Below, in pieces: positions 1-8,046 of a stretch of 64,000 nucleotides of DNA. The DNA comes from DATBGO01 sp963695645 (GTDB taxonomy: Bacteria; Actinomycetota; Actinomycetes; Streptosporangiales; Streptosporangiaceae), in NCBI GenBank assembly GCA_963695645.1, contig CAVOHC010000012.1:1733468-1797467 (forward strand), read 5' to 3'. The position numbers and the translations under genes were made by a program. How positions within the stretch are numbered: the stretch's first letter is position 1; each line of letters begins with the position of its first letter. Below the pieces are notes generated by a model. It was not told where the DNA came from, made no database searches, and saw only the letters and a program-made list of their open reading frames with translations.

Positions 1-972
1 GGCCCCCGACAGCAGCCGGAGATTGTGGATGCTTCGGCGCAGGATCCGCCGCAGCACGTATCCGCGCCCTTCGTTCGACGGGATCACCCCGTCCGCGACC
101 AGCATCACCGCGGTCCGGACGTGGTCGGCGACCACCCGCAGCGCCACGTCGGTCCGGTGCTCACGGCCGTACCGCTGCTCGGTCAGCTCGGCTGCCCGCT
201 CCAGCACCTTCCACATGGTGTCGATCTCGTAAATGTTGTCGACGCCCTGCAACAGCGCAGCCATCCGCTCCAGGCCCATCCCGGTATCGATGTTCCTTGA
301 CGGCAGCTCACCGAGGATGGGGAAACCCTCCTTGCCGGGCCCTTCGCCCCGCACGTACTGCATGAAAACGAGGTTCCACACCTCGAGGTAGCGGTCCTCG
401 TCAACGACCGGGCCACCCTCAGGGCCGTACTCGGGACCGCGGTCGTAGTAGATCTCGGAGCAGGGGCCACATGGCCCTGGCACGCCCATCGACCAGAAGT
501 TGTCGGCCATGCCGCGCCGCTGAATGCGCTCGTCGGGCACGCCGACATGCCCGTGCCAGAGCTTGGCCGCCTCGTCGTCGTCGGTGTAGACGGTGACCCA
601 CAGCCGGTCCTCGGGAAACCCGAAGCCGCCGTCGGCCTCTGCCCTGGTCAGCAGGTCCCAGGCGAACGGTATGGCCTGTTCCTTGAAGTAATCGCCGAAC
701 GAGAAGTTGCCCAGCATCTGGAAGAACGTGCCGTGCCGCGTCGTCTTGCCGACTTCCTCGATGTCCGGGGTGCGCACGCATTTCTGCGCGCTTGTCGCCC
801 GCCGGAACGGCGGCACTCGCTGGCCGAGGAAATATGGCTTGAACGGGACCATGCCGGCGTTCACCAGCAGCAGCGTGGGATCATCGGCGATCAGGCTGGC
901 CGAAGGGACGATGGTGTGCCCGCGCCCGGAGAAGTAGGTAAGGAAACGGCGGACGATCTCTGCCGACTCCAT
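1..972 (-). CDS. alaS: Alanyl-tRNA synthetase (5' part, cut by window edge)
   Basis: This enzyme charges tRNA-Ala with alanine in the cytoplasm. The frame is open from an ATG at 972 to the window start, giving the first 324 residues of a protein that is normally about 880-900 aa. The N-terminus MESAEIVRRFL, the class II motif region FFQMLGNFSFGDYFK, the segment CGPCSEIYYDRG and the stretch NIDTGMGLERMA are characteristic of AlaRS. The ATG overlaps the end of the preceding DUF6167-like gene, so it is probably the last visible member of a minus-strand run aspS-rarA-DUF948-DUF6167-alaS. The editing and C-Ala domains lie outside the window. Confidence 0.96.
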   Translation of the reverse strand, partial: MESAEIVRRFLTYFSGRGHTIVPSASLIADDPTLLLVNAGMVPFKPYFLGQRVPPFRRATSAQKCVRTPDIEEVGKTTRHGTFFQMLGNFSFGDYFKEQAIPFAWDLLTRAEADGGFGFPEDRLWVTVYTDDDEAAKLWHGHVGVPDERIQRRGMADNFWSMGVPGPCGPCSEIYYDRGPEYGPEGGPVVDEDRYLEVWNLVFMQYVRGEGPGKEGFPILGELPSRNIDTGMGLERMAALLQGVDNIYEIDTMWKVLERAAELTEQRYGREHRTDVALRVVADHVRTAVMLVADGVIPSNEGRGYVLRRILRRSIHNLRLLSGA

Positions 973-1283
973 CAGCGGCCATCCTTCGCGTAGTCGGTAC
1001 CGGGTTGGCCCCGGGAGGCCGCCGCCTGGCCGGTGCCCTCCGCGAGAACATGCTGGCCTTCGAGCGTAGGGCCGCCCGGCTCCTGCCGCCGGTGCACATA
1101 GAGTTCCATGCCGTCCCGCACGTCGCCGATGAACTCAGCGATGCCGCTGTAGCGGCCGCGATCGCCGCGCCTGGCACGGCGCCGCGCGCCCGGGTTCATA
1201 GCCTCTACCAGCTGGCTGACCCGCCGGTACCCGGTCACTCCCGCGACCGCGCCGATGGTCATCCAGGACAGCCTGCGGATCAC
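972..1283 (-). CDS. Small conserved actinobacterial protein (DUF6167-like)
   Basis: A 103-aa protein of unknown function. The N-terminus MIRRLSWMTIGAVAGVTGY is a hydrophobic stretch that could be a short membrane anchor. The rest is basic and hydrophilic, with the recognisable stretch EFIGDVRDGMELY. Similar small proteins sit between the DUF948 gene and alaS in many actinobacteria, which is the basis of the DUF6167 call. Its start overlaps the DUF948 stop by 4 nt and its stop overlaps the alaS start, so translation is probably coupled. The C-terminal tail is low complexity. Confidence 0.75.
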   Translation of the reverse strand: MIRRLSWMTIGAVAGVTGYRRVSQLVEAMNPGARRRARRGDRGRYSGIAEFIGDVRDGMELYVHRRQEPGGPTLEGQHVLAEGTGQAAASRGQPGTDYAKDGR

Positions 1284-1750
1284 CGCTGAGCCCTTTCCCG
1301 CCTGCTGGTCAGCTCAGCGCGCTGGCCGGTCAGCACGGCCCGCCGCCCGACGGCCGGAGCGCGAACCTCCGCGGCCCGGTGCAGCGCTACCGCCCTGCGG
1401 ATCCCGAATGCCAGCGCCGCGAGCTTCGTGAGCGGCGTACCGAGTCCTGCCGATATCCCCCGAGCCACGCCAGCCAGGGCGGAGACCTGGCCGGAGAGCT
1501 CAGCCATGTTCGCCGACACCTCGTCCATGCTCGCGGTGATCGCGTCGGTGCGGGCAAGCTGTTCATGGCTACGGTCCACTGCCGCCTGGGCGCGATCGAT
1601 CAGCACATCGGTCCGGTCGCGGTAATCGGACAGCATCCCGCCTGCCATCGAGATCAGCCCTCCCAGTCGTACCAGCACATAGACGGCGGCGCAGACCCCG
1701 ACAGCGAAGAAACCCGCTGCGATGAGCGCGGCGAGCTGCGTGGCATTCAT
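1280..1750 (-). CDS. DUF948 membrane-anchored coiled-coil protein
   Basis: A 156-aa protein with one N-terminal membrane segment (residues 6-30, AALIAAGFFAVGVCAAVYVL), followed by a polar helical region in which heptad-like spacing (RTDVLIDRAQAAVDRSHEQ, then SANMAELSGQVSALAG) suggests a coiled coil. This layout and the alaS/rarA neighbourhood fit the DUF948 family, whose function is unknown. The C-terminal 40 residues are Ala/Arg rich. It lies 68 bp after the rarA stop and overlaps the next gene by 4 nt. Confidence 0.8.
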   Translation of the reverse strand: MNATQLAALIAAGFFAVGVCAAVYVLVRLGGLISMAGGMLSDYRDRTDVLIDRAQAAVDRSHEQLARTDAITASMDEVSANMAELSGQVSALAGVARGISAGLGTPLTKLAALAFGIRRAVALHRAAEVRAPAVGRRAVLTGQRAELTSRRERAQR

Positions 1751-1818
1751 TCTTGCTGCTCCTTCGGCCGGTTGGCGGCTCGGTTCTGCCCGACCCTACC
1801 GCGTGCCCCGCCCGCGCA

Positions 1819-3192
1819 TCAGGTGGCGGCGTCGTCGCCATCGCCGGGTTCGCGGCGGCGGGCCAGGATCGCCCTGATTCGCTCCGATCGCTCAGCGTAG
1901 CGAGCCTCCGCCCCGCGGCCGGACGGCTCGTAATACCTGCGGTCCGCAACCGGGTCAGGCGCGTAGGCCTGCGGGACCACGCCTTCCTCCGCGTCGTGCG
2001 GGTACACATAACCACGGCCGTGGCCGAGGCGCGCCGCGCCACGGTAGCTGGCGTCGCGCAGGTGCGCGGGCACCGGCCCGGCCAGTCCGGCCCGCACATC
2101 CTGCGCGGCAGCGCCGATCGCCCGGTAGACCGCATTCGACTTTGGCGCCAGGGACAGGTGAATCACCGCCTGGGCAAGGGCGAGCCTCGCCTCCGGGAGC
2201 CCGACGAACTCGACAGCGTGCGCCGCGGCGACGGCTGTCTGCAGGGCGGACGGGTCGGCCATCCCGATGTCCTCGCTGGCGTGCACTATCAGCCGCCGCG
2301 CGATGAACCGCGGATCCTCGCCTGCCTCGATCATCCGGGCCAGGTAATGCAAGGCGGCGTCGGCGTCGCTGCCCCTGATGCTCTTGATGAATGCGCTGAT
2401 CACGTCGTAGTGCTGATCGCCCGCCCGGTCGTAGCGCACCGCAGCGCGGTCAACGGCGCGCTCAAGTCCCTCGACATCGATCACCCCGCCGGCCGGCATC
2501 CCGAGCGCGGCGGCTTCGAGGTAGGTCAGCGCACGCCTGGCGTCGCCGCCCGCGAGCCTGATCAGGTGCTCCGCCACCCCGCTGCCCAGTGTCACGCGCC
2601 GCGCCAGGCCGCGTTCGTCGGCCAGCGCCCTGCTGATGACCGCCGCCATGTCATCGTCGCTGAGCGGCTCGAGGGTGAGCAGCAGCGACCTCGACAGCAG
2701 CGGCCCGACGACCGAGAATGACGGGTTCTCCGTGGTGGCTCCGATGAACGATACCCACCGGTTCTCCACCGCTGGCAGCAGCGCGTCCTGCTGCGCCTTG
2801 CTGAACCTGTGCACCTCGTCGATGAACAGGATCGTCTGGGCACCGGTCAGGCCAAGCTGACTGCGGGCCTGCTCGATGGCGGCCCGCACGTCCCTGACGC
2901 CAGCCGAGACCGCGGACAGCTCCACGAACCGGCGCCTGGTCACCAGGCTCACGACGGAGGCCAGCGTGGTCTTGCCCGTGCCCGGCGGGCCCCACAGCAG
3001 CACTGACATCGCGGCGTCGTGCTCGGCCAGCTTGCGCAGCGGGGCGCCGTCGGCAGTCAGGTGCCGCTGGCCGATGACCTCATCCAGCGTGCGCGGCCGC
3101 ATCCGGACCGCAAGCGGCGCGACAGCCTGCGCAGCTTCCATCGCCGCGGCGTCGAACAGGCTGTCGCGCTGGCCGCCTTCTATCCTGGCCAC
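1819..3192 (-). CDS. rarA: Replication-associated recombination protein A (RarA/MgsA AAA+ ATPase)
   Basis: A 457-aa AAA+ ATPase of the RarA/MgsA/WRNIP1 family, which acts at stalled replication forks. Visible signatures are the N-terminal RPRTLDEVIGQRHL, Walker A GPPGTGKTTLA, Walker B ILFIDEVHRF, sensor 1 IGATTENPSF, and the C-terminal tetramerisation region with YVYPHDAEEG near residue 395. Length is normal for the family. The ATG at 3192 overlaps the aspS stop by 13 nt, so the two genes are co-translated. The opposite-strand frames over this locus are shadows. Confidence 0.95.
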   Translation of the reverse strand: MARIEGGQRDSLFDAAAMEAAQAVAPLAVRMRPRTLDEVIGQRHLTADGAPLRKLAEHDAAMSVLLWGPPGTGKTTLASVVSLVTRRRFVELSAVSAGVRDVRAAIEQARSQLGLTGAQTILFIDEVHRFSKAQQDALLPAVENRWVSFIGATTENPSFSVVGPLLSRSLLLTLEPLSDDDMAAVISRALADERGLARRVTLGSGVAEHLIRLAGGDARRALTYLEAAALGMPAGGVIDVEGLERAVDRAAVRYDRAGDQHYDVISAFIKSIRGSDADAALHYLARMIEAGEDPRFIARRLIVHASEDIGMADPSALQTAVAAAHAVEFVGLPEARLALAQAVIHLSLAPKSNAVYRAIGAAAQDVRAGLAGPVPAHLRDASYRGAARLGHGRGYVYPHDAEEGVVPQAYAPDPVADRRYYEPSGRGAEARYAERSERIRAILARRREPGDGDDAAT

Positions 3193-4940
3193 GGCTCCGA
3201 CCCGGCAGCCGGCGCCGGGACAGCGTCGATGCCGGCCTCCTCGCGCTGCGCCGCGGTGATCGGCGTCGGCGCGCCGGTCAGCGGGTCATGCCCGGAAGCG
3301 GCCTTCGGGAACGCGATCACCTCACGGATCGAGTCACGCCCCGTGAGCAGCATCAGCAGCCGGTCCCACCCGAACGCGATGCCGCCGTGCGGCGGTGGCC
3401 CGAACCTGAGCGCGTCGAGCAGGAAGCCGAACTGGGACCTCGCCTCCTCCCGCGACAGCCCGATCACGTCGAAGACCCGCTGCTGCATGTCCGGCCGGTG
3501 GATCCGGATCGACCCGCCGCCGATCTCGGTGCCGTTGCAGACGATGTCATAGGCGTCGGCAACGGCGCCGCCGGGCTCGGTCTCGAACTTGTCCGCCCAT
3601 TCCGGCAGCGGCGCGGTGAACGGGTGGTGCACCGCGGTCCAGCCGCCCTCGCCGTCCTCCTCGAACATCGGCGCGTCGACCACCCAGGTAAACGCCCAGG
3701 CCGACCGGTCGATCAGCCCGCACCGCAGGCCGATCTCCAGCCGGGCAGCGCCGAGCAGCGCGCGGGCCGCGCCGCCGGCGCCAGCGCCGAAGAAGACACA
3801 GTCGCCCGGGCCCGCGCCGGTGGCGGCGCTCAGCCCGGACCGCTCGGCCGCCGAAAGGTGCCTGGCCACCGGCCCGGCGTCGGACACCGAGCCGTCGGCA
3901 TCGATCAGCACGTACGCCAGGCCGCGGGCACCGCGTGAGCGCGCCCAGTCCTGCCAGCCGTCTAGCTCCTTGCGGGACTGGGCGGCACCGCCCGGCATGA
4001 CGACCGCCCCCACGTGCGCGGCCTGGAAGACGCGGAAGTCGGTCTGCGCGAAGTAGCCCGTCAGATCGGCGAGCTCGCACCCGAAGCGCAGGTCCGGCTT
4101 GTCGGACCCGAAGCGGGCCATGGCGTCGGCGTAGCTCAGCCGCGGGATCGGCCGCTGCACCTGGTAGCCCGTCAGCTCGGCCCACAGCCTGGCTACCAGG
4201 TCCTCGGCCACCTCGATGACGTCCTGCCGGGTGACGAACGACATCTCCACGTCAACCTGGGTGAATTCCGGCTGCCTGTCGGCGCGGAAGTCCTCGTCAC
4301 GGAAGCAGCGCACCAGCTGGAAATAGCGTTCCAGCCCGGAGACCATCAGCAGCTGCTTGAACAGCTGCGGCGACTGCGGCAGCGCGTACCAGCAGCCCGG
4401 GCGCAGCCGCACGGGCACCAGGAAATCGCGCGCCCCCTCCGGCGTGGACCTGGTCAGGAACGGGGTCTCCACGTTCACGAAACCGTGGCCGTGCATCACA
4501 TCATTGACCAGGTACGCGGCGCGTGAGCGGGCCCGCAGGGCGGCAGCCACCTCGGCCCGCCTGATGTCGAGGTAGCGGTAACGCAGCCGGATGTCCTCAT
4601 TCAGCTCGGCGCCGCCCTCGATCGGGAACGGCAGCGGGTCTGCCTGCGACAGCACCTCGATGCCGGCCGCGGCGACCTCCACCTCGCCGGTGGGCAGCTC
4701 CGGGTTCTCGTTGCCCGGCCTGCGCCTGACCTCGCCGGTGACCAGCACGCAGAACTCGGCACGGAGCTCGTGCGCGACGTCTTCGGCCCGGCAGACGACC
4801 TGCACGATCCCGCTAGCGTCGCGAAGGTCGATGAAGACCACACCGCCGTGGTCGCGCCGGCGGCCCACCCAGCCGGCCAGCGTTACCCGCAGCCCCTCGT
4901 CAGGGGCTCGCAGTGTCCCTGCCTCATGCGTGCGGATCAT
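3180..4940 (-). CDS. aspS: Aspartyl-tRNA synthetase (probably Asp/Asn non-discriminating)
   Basis: A 586-aa bacterial-type AspRS. It has an N-terminal OB anticodon-binding domain (residues 1-100), class II motif 1 around RYRYLDIRR (about 120), motif 2 FRDEDFRADRQPEFTQ (213-228), the bacterial GAD insertion domain in the middle, and motif 3 GIAFGWDRLLML near the C-terminus. His31 in RRRDHGG is the residue type associated with non-discriminating AspRS. That would fit an organism making Asn-tRNA through GatCAB, but this is inference. The ATG lies immediately after the stop of the metallo-hydrolase gene. Confidence 0.96.
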   Translation of the reverse strand: MIRTHEAGTLRAPDEGLRVTLAGWVGRRRDHGGVVFIDLRDASGIVQVVCRAEDVAHELRAEFCVLVTGEVRRRPGNENPELPTGEVEVAAAGIEVLSQADPLPFPIEGGAELNEDIRLRYRYLDIRRAEVAAALRARSRAAYLVNDVMHGHGFVNVETPFLTRSTPEGARDFLVPVRLRPGCWYALPQSPQLFKQLLMVSGLERYFQLVRCFRDEDFRADRQPEFTQVDVEMSFVTRQDVIEVAEDLVARLWAELTGYQVQRPIPRLSYADAMARFGSDKPDLRFGCELADLTGYFAQTDFRVFQAAHVGAVVMPGGAAQSRKELDGWQDWARSRGARGLAYVLIDADGSVSDAGPVARHLSAAERSGLSAATGAGPGDCVFFGAGAGGAARALLGAARLEIGLRCGLIDRSAWAFTWVVDAPMFEEDGEGGWTAVHHPFTAPLPEWADKFETEPGGAVADAYDIVCNGTEIGGGSIRIHRPDMQQRVFDVIGLSREEARSQFGFLLDALRFGPPPHGGIAFGWDRLLMLLTGRDSIREVIAFPKAASGHDPLTGAPTPITAAQREEAGIDAVPAPAAGSEPWPG

Positions 4941-5633
4941 TCATAGCCCTCTCGACGGGCCGGATGCGGGCGTGAGCCCGGCCAGGAACGGATTGGATGA
5001 GCGCTCGGCGCCTATCGTCGTCTGCGGCCCGTGCCCGGACAGGACCACGGTCTCGTCCGGAAGGGGCAGGCAGACCCTGGCCAGGCTGTCCAGGATGGTC
5101 TCGTAGTCGCCGCCCGGCAGGTCGGTCCGCCCGATCGACCCGGCGAACAGCAGGTCGCCGGTGAACAGCGTCGGCGGGTCAGCGGCAGGCGGCAGCCGGA
5201 AGGTCACCGAACCAGCGGTATGCCCCGGCGCGTGATCGACTACCAGCTGGAGCCCGGCCAGCTCAAGCGTCGCCCCGTCGGCGAGCTCGGCCACCTCGTC
5301 AGGCTCGGTGAAGGTCAGGCCGCCGAACAACTGCTGTCCTGCCAGCAGCGAGAACCCGCGGGCCGGGTCACTCAGCAGCGCCCGGTCGGCCGGGTGGATA
5401 TAGGCGGGGATGTCCCTGGCCCCGCAGACCGGCACCACCGACCAGATGTGATCGATATGGCCGTGGGTGAGCAGCACGGCGGCTGGGCGCAGCCGGTACC
5501 GCTCGACGATCTCGTCGATGCCCTGCTCGGCACCTTCGCCAGGATCGATGATCACGCACTCCGCATCCGGGCCCGGCGCCACCAGATAGCAGTTGGCGGC
5601 GAACGAACCGGCCGCGAATCCGGCAACCAGCAC
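4941..5633 (-). CDS. MBL-fold metallo-hydrolase (glyoxalase II-like)
   Basis: A 230-aa metallo-beta-lactamase-fold hydrolase. The metal-binding motif THGHIDHIW (THxHxDH), the second His in APGHTAGS, the Asp in FTGDLLF and the final His in LSGHGPQT are all present, so a two-metal site should form. The closest named activity is hydroxyacylglutathione hydrolase-like thioester hydrolysis, but the substrate cannot be deduced and mycothiol esters are plausible in actinobacteria. The GTG start at 5633 has a strong GGAGGAGG ribosome site upstream. The stop abuts the aspS start. Confidence 0.9.
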   Translation of the reverse strand: MLVAGFAAGSFAANCYLVAPGPDAECVIIDPGEGAEQGIDEIVERYRLRPAAVLLTHGHIDHIWSVVPVCGARDIPAYIHPADRALLSDPARGFSLLAGQQLFGGLTFTEPDEVAELADGATLELAGLQLVVDHAPGHTAGSVTFRLPPAADPPTLFTGDLLFAGSIGRTDLPGGDYETILDSLARVCLPLPDETVVLSGHGPQTTIGAERSSNPFLAGLTPASGPSRGL

Positions 5634-5851
5634 AGCTTTCCTCCTCCGCGGGCCTGACGAACACGACGACGTGCGTACAGGCTACCGACGCGGCCCGGGT
5701 ACCGCGCCGCGCTAGGCAGCCGGGATACAGCAAGGACGCGGTTGGCGCGGCGAACTCATAACAGCCGTGCCAGTACTGGCCGGGCACAGGTACCATTCGC
5801 GAAGTTTCGCTGATGAGCATCGAGCCGGTGCGGGCCAGGAGGGCAGGACCA

Positions 5852-6691
5852 GTGGCGGGAAAGAAGGAGCGCCAGCGCAAGCTCGCAAAAGAGCGGTATG
5901 AGCGCAGGGCGGCCCGCAGGGCGCAGCAGGCACAGCGGGCGCGGAAGTGGACCGCGATCGGCATCATCTGCTGCGTCGTGGTAGCGCTCGCGGTCGGCGG
6001 CTTCTTCGCTTTCCGTGGATCCGGCAAGCCGGCCGCGGCTAGCCCGGCGGCTGCGACGCCTACGGCCGTTCCCAGCGCGACGCCGGGTGCCACGCAGTCG
6101 GCTGCCGCGGTCACCGAGCCCGCAACACACTGCGCGTATGCGTCTTCTCCCCCGGCTGCGCGAAATGTCGGCAGGCCCCCGGCCAAGCCCGACTTCCGGG
6201 CCAGCTATCAGGCAACCATCCGCACCAACCGCGGCAAGGTCGTCGTAGACCTGCTCAACAGCAAGGCGACCTGCACCGTGAACTCGTTCGTCTACCTGGC
6301 GCGCAAGCACTACTTCAACATCACCCCTTGCCCGCGGCTGAGCACCAGCGGCGGCCTGTTCATGCTGCAGTGCGGAGACCCGACCGGCACCCTCAGCGGG
6401 GGCCCCGGGTACGCGTTCGCGAGCGAGAACCTGAAGGGCGCGACCTACCCGGCAGGCACGCTGGCGATGGCCAACACGGGCGCCCCGGTCAGTAACGGCA
6501 GCCAGTTCTTCGTCGTCTACAAGAACTCGACCCTCGCGCCCAGTTACACGCCGTTTGGCAGGATCGTCAGCGGACTCAATATTATCCAGAATGTGGGCAG
6601 CCGGGGCTTCGGTCCGCCCCTCAGCCAAGCGGGCGGTGGCAAGCCGAAGGAGAGCGTCGTCATCGAGAGCGTGACCATCAAGAAAACCTGA
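5852..6691 (+). CDS. Membrane-anchored peptidyl-prolyl cis-trans isomerase (cyclophilin)
   Basis: A cyclophilin-type PPIase that helps protein folding outside the membrane. The frame opens at 5813, but I chose GTG 5852 because AGGAGGG lies 9 nt upstream and homologues start with a short Lys/Arg-rich KKERQRKLAKERYERR segment. One membrane helix follows (WTAIGIICCVVVALAVGGFF), then an Ala/Pro-rich linker, then the cyclophilin domain with TNRGKVVVDLL, NSFVYLARKHYF, LQCGDPTGTLSGGPGY and GSQFFVVY. It is divergently transcribed from the metallo-hydrolase and lies upstream of the DUF349 gene, the usual actinobacterial order. Confidence 0.92.
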   Translation: MAGKKERQRKLAKERYERRAARRAQQAQRARKWTAIGIICCVVVALAVGGFFAFRGSGKPAAASPAAATPTAVPSATPGATQSAAAVTEPATHCAYASSPPAARNVGRPPAKPDFRASYQATIRTNRGKVVVDLLNSKATCTVNSFVYLARKHYFNITPCPRLSTSGGLFMLQCGDPTGTLSGGPGYAFASENLKGATYPAGTLAMANTGAPVSNGSQFFVVYKNSTLAPSYTPFGRIVSGLNIIQNVGSRGFGPPLSQAGGGKPKESVVIESVTIKKT

Positions 6692-6735
6692 CCGGCGCGG
6701 CGCCGCCAGTCAGGTTGCTGAGCAGGAGGTTCGCG

Positions 6736-7974
6736 GTGAGCACCGCTTACGATCCGTGGGGCAGAGTAGACGACGACGGCACTGTCTATGTGCGCACCGG
6801 CGAGGGTGAGCGCCCGGTCGGCTCGTGGCAGGCTGGCAGCCCGGCGGAGGCGCTCGAGTTCTTCAGGCGAAAGTTCGACTCGCTGGCCACCGAGATCGCA
6901 CTGCTCGAACAGCGCATCGTCACCACGGACCTGTCCCCCGCCCACGCCAGGGCCACGATCACCCGGCTGCTCGCCGCCGTGGCCGACGCCAAGGCGGTCG
7001 GCGACCTGGACGGGCTGCGCGGCAGGCTCGAGGCGATGACCGCGCTCGTGGACCACCGGCGCGAGGAGCACAAGGCAGCCCGTGACCAAGCTCGCGTCGA
7101 GGCCCACGAGGTCAAGGAGCGGATCGTCGCTGAAGCGGAGCGGATCGCGGTCGAGGCGACCCACTGGAAGATCAGCGGCGAGCGGATGCGCCAGTTGCTC
7201 GAGGAGTGGAAGAGCGCGCCGCGAGGTGACCGGGCGACGGAGACGGCCCTGTGGAAGCGGCTGTCCGCCGCCCGCAACGCGTTCACCAAGCGCCGCAAGG
7301 CATACTTCGCCAGTCTGGAGGAAGAGCGCGAGACCGCCAGGGTGCGCAAAGAGAAGCTGGTCACCGAAGCCGAGGCCCTTGCCTCGTCGACCGACTGGGG
7401 GCCGACAGCCACCGCTTACCGCGAGCTGATGCGGTCCTGGAAGGAGGCAGGCCGCGCGGAACGCGCTGTCGAGGAGGCGCTCTGGATCCGGTTCAAGGGC
7501 GCCCAGGACAGCTTCTTCCAGGCCCGCTCGCAGGTTTTTACGGCCAAGGACACCGAACTGCGTGAGCACGCCAGCGTCAAGGCACGGCTGCTCGCCGAGG
7601 CCGAGAAACTCCTGCCGGTCACCGACCCGCGGTCCGCGCGGGGGGCGCTGCGCGGTATCCAGGAGCGCTGGGAGCACGCAGGCGGCGTGCCCCGCGACCA
7701 GTACGACAAGCTTGAAGGCGGCTTGCGGAGGGTGGAGGACGCGGTCCGCAAGGCCGAGGACTCGCACTGGCGCCGCTCGAATCCGGAGGCCCTGTCCCGC
7801 GCGAAGGGGACGGTCGAGCAGATCAGGTCGGCCATCCGGCAGCTCGAGGTCCAGCTGGAACGGGCCCAGTCGGGCGGCGACGAGACCGCGCGGCTGCGTG
7901 CCTCCGAAGCCCTGGCGGCCCGGCGGTCCTGGCTTGAGGAGGCCGAGCGCACCCTGGCCGAACTGTCCCGCTGA
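6736..7974 (+). CDS. DUF349 repeat protein
   Basis: A 412-aa almost entirely helical protein with three DUF349 repeats. Each contains a W-K-x-A/S-G-R/E-like core, such as THWKISGERMRQLLEEWK, MRSWKEAGRAERAVEEALW and IQERWEHAGGVPRDQ. The function of this family is unsettled. The start is GTG 6736, with AGGAGG at 6724-6729; the frame upstream of it has no support. It is usually found between a cyclophilin and rel in actinobacteria, as here. It converges on rel, with a strong hairpin between the two stops. Confidence 0.9.
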   Translation: MSTAYDPWGRVDDDGTVYVRTGEGERPVGSWQAGSPAEALEFFRRKFDSLATEIALLEQRIVTTDLSPAHARATITRLLAAVADAKAVGDLDGLRGRLEAMTALVDHRREEHKAARDQARVEAHEVKERIVAEAERIAVEATHWKISGERMRQLLEEWKSAPRGDRATETALWKRLSAARNAFTKRRKAYFASLEEERETARVRKEKLVTEAEALASSTDWGPTATAYRELMRSWKEAGRAERAVEEALWIRFKGAQDSFFQARSQVFTAKDTELREHASVKARLLAEAEKLLPVTDPRSARGALRGIQERWEHAGGVPRDQYDKLEGGLRRVEDAVRKAEDSHWRRSNPEALSRAKGTVEQIRSAIRQLEVQLERAQSGGDETARLRASEALAARRSWLEEAERTLAELSR

Positions 7975-7984
7975 TACCCGTCAG

Positions 7985-8010
7985 TCCGCCCGGCGTTCTT
8001 GCCGGGCGGA
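7985..8010. terminator. Bidirectional terminator between DUF349 gene and rel
   Basis: A perfect 10-bp stem (TCCGCCCGGC / GCCGGGCGGA) with a 6-nt GTTCTT loop sits 10 bp past the DUF349 stop and 36 bp before the rel stop. Convergent genes and perfect pairing support a shared terminator. Confidence 0.75.
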
Positions 8011-8046
8011 TCCGCGGTTCGGTCCTGACACGCCGTGGACCCGGAG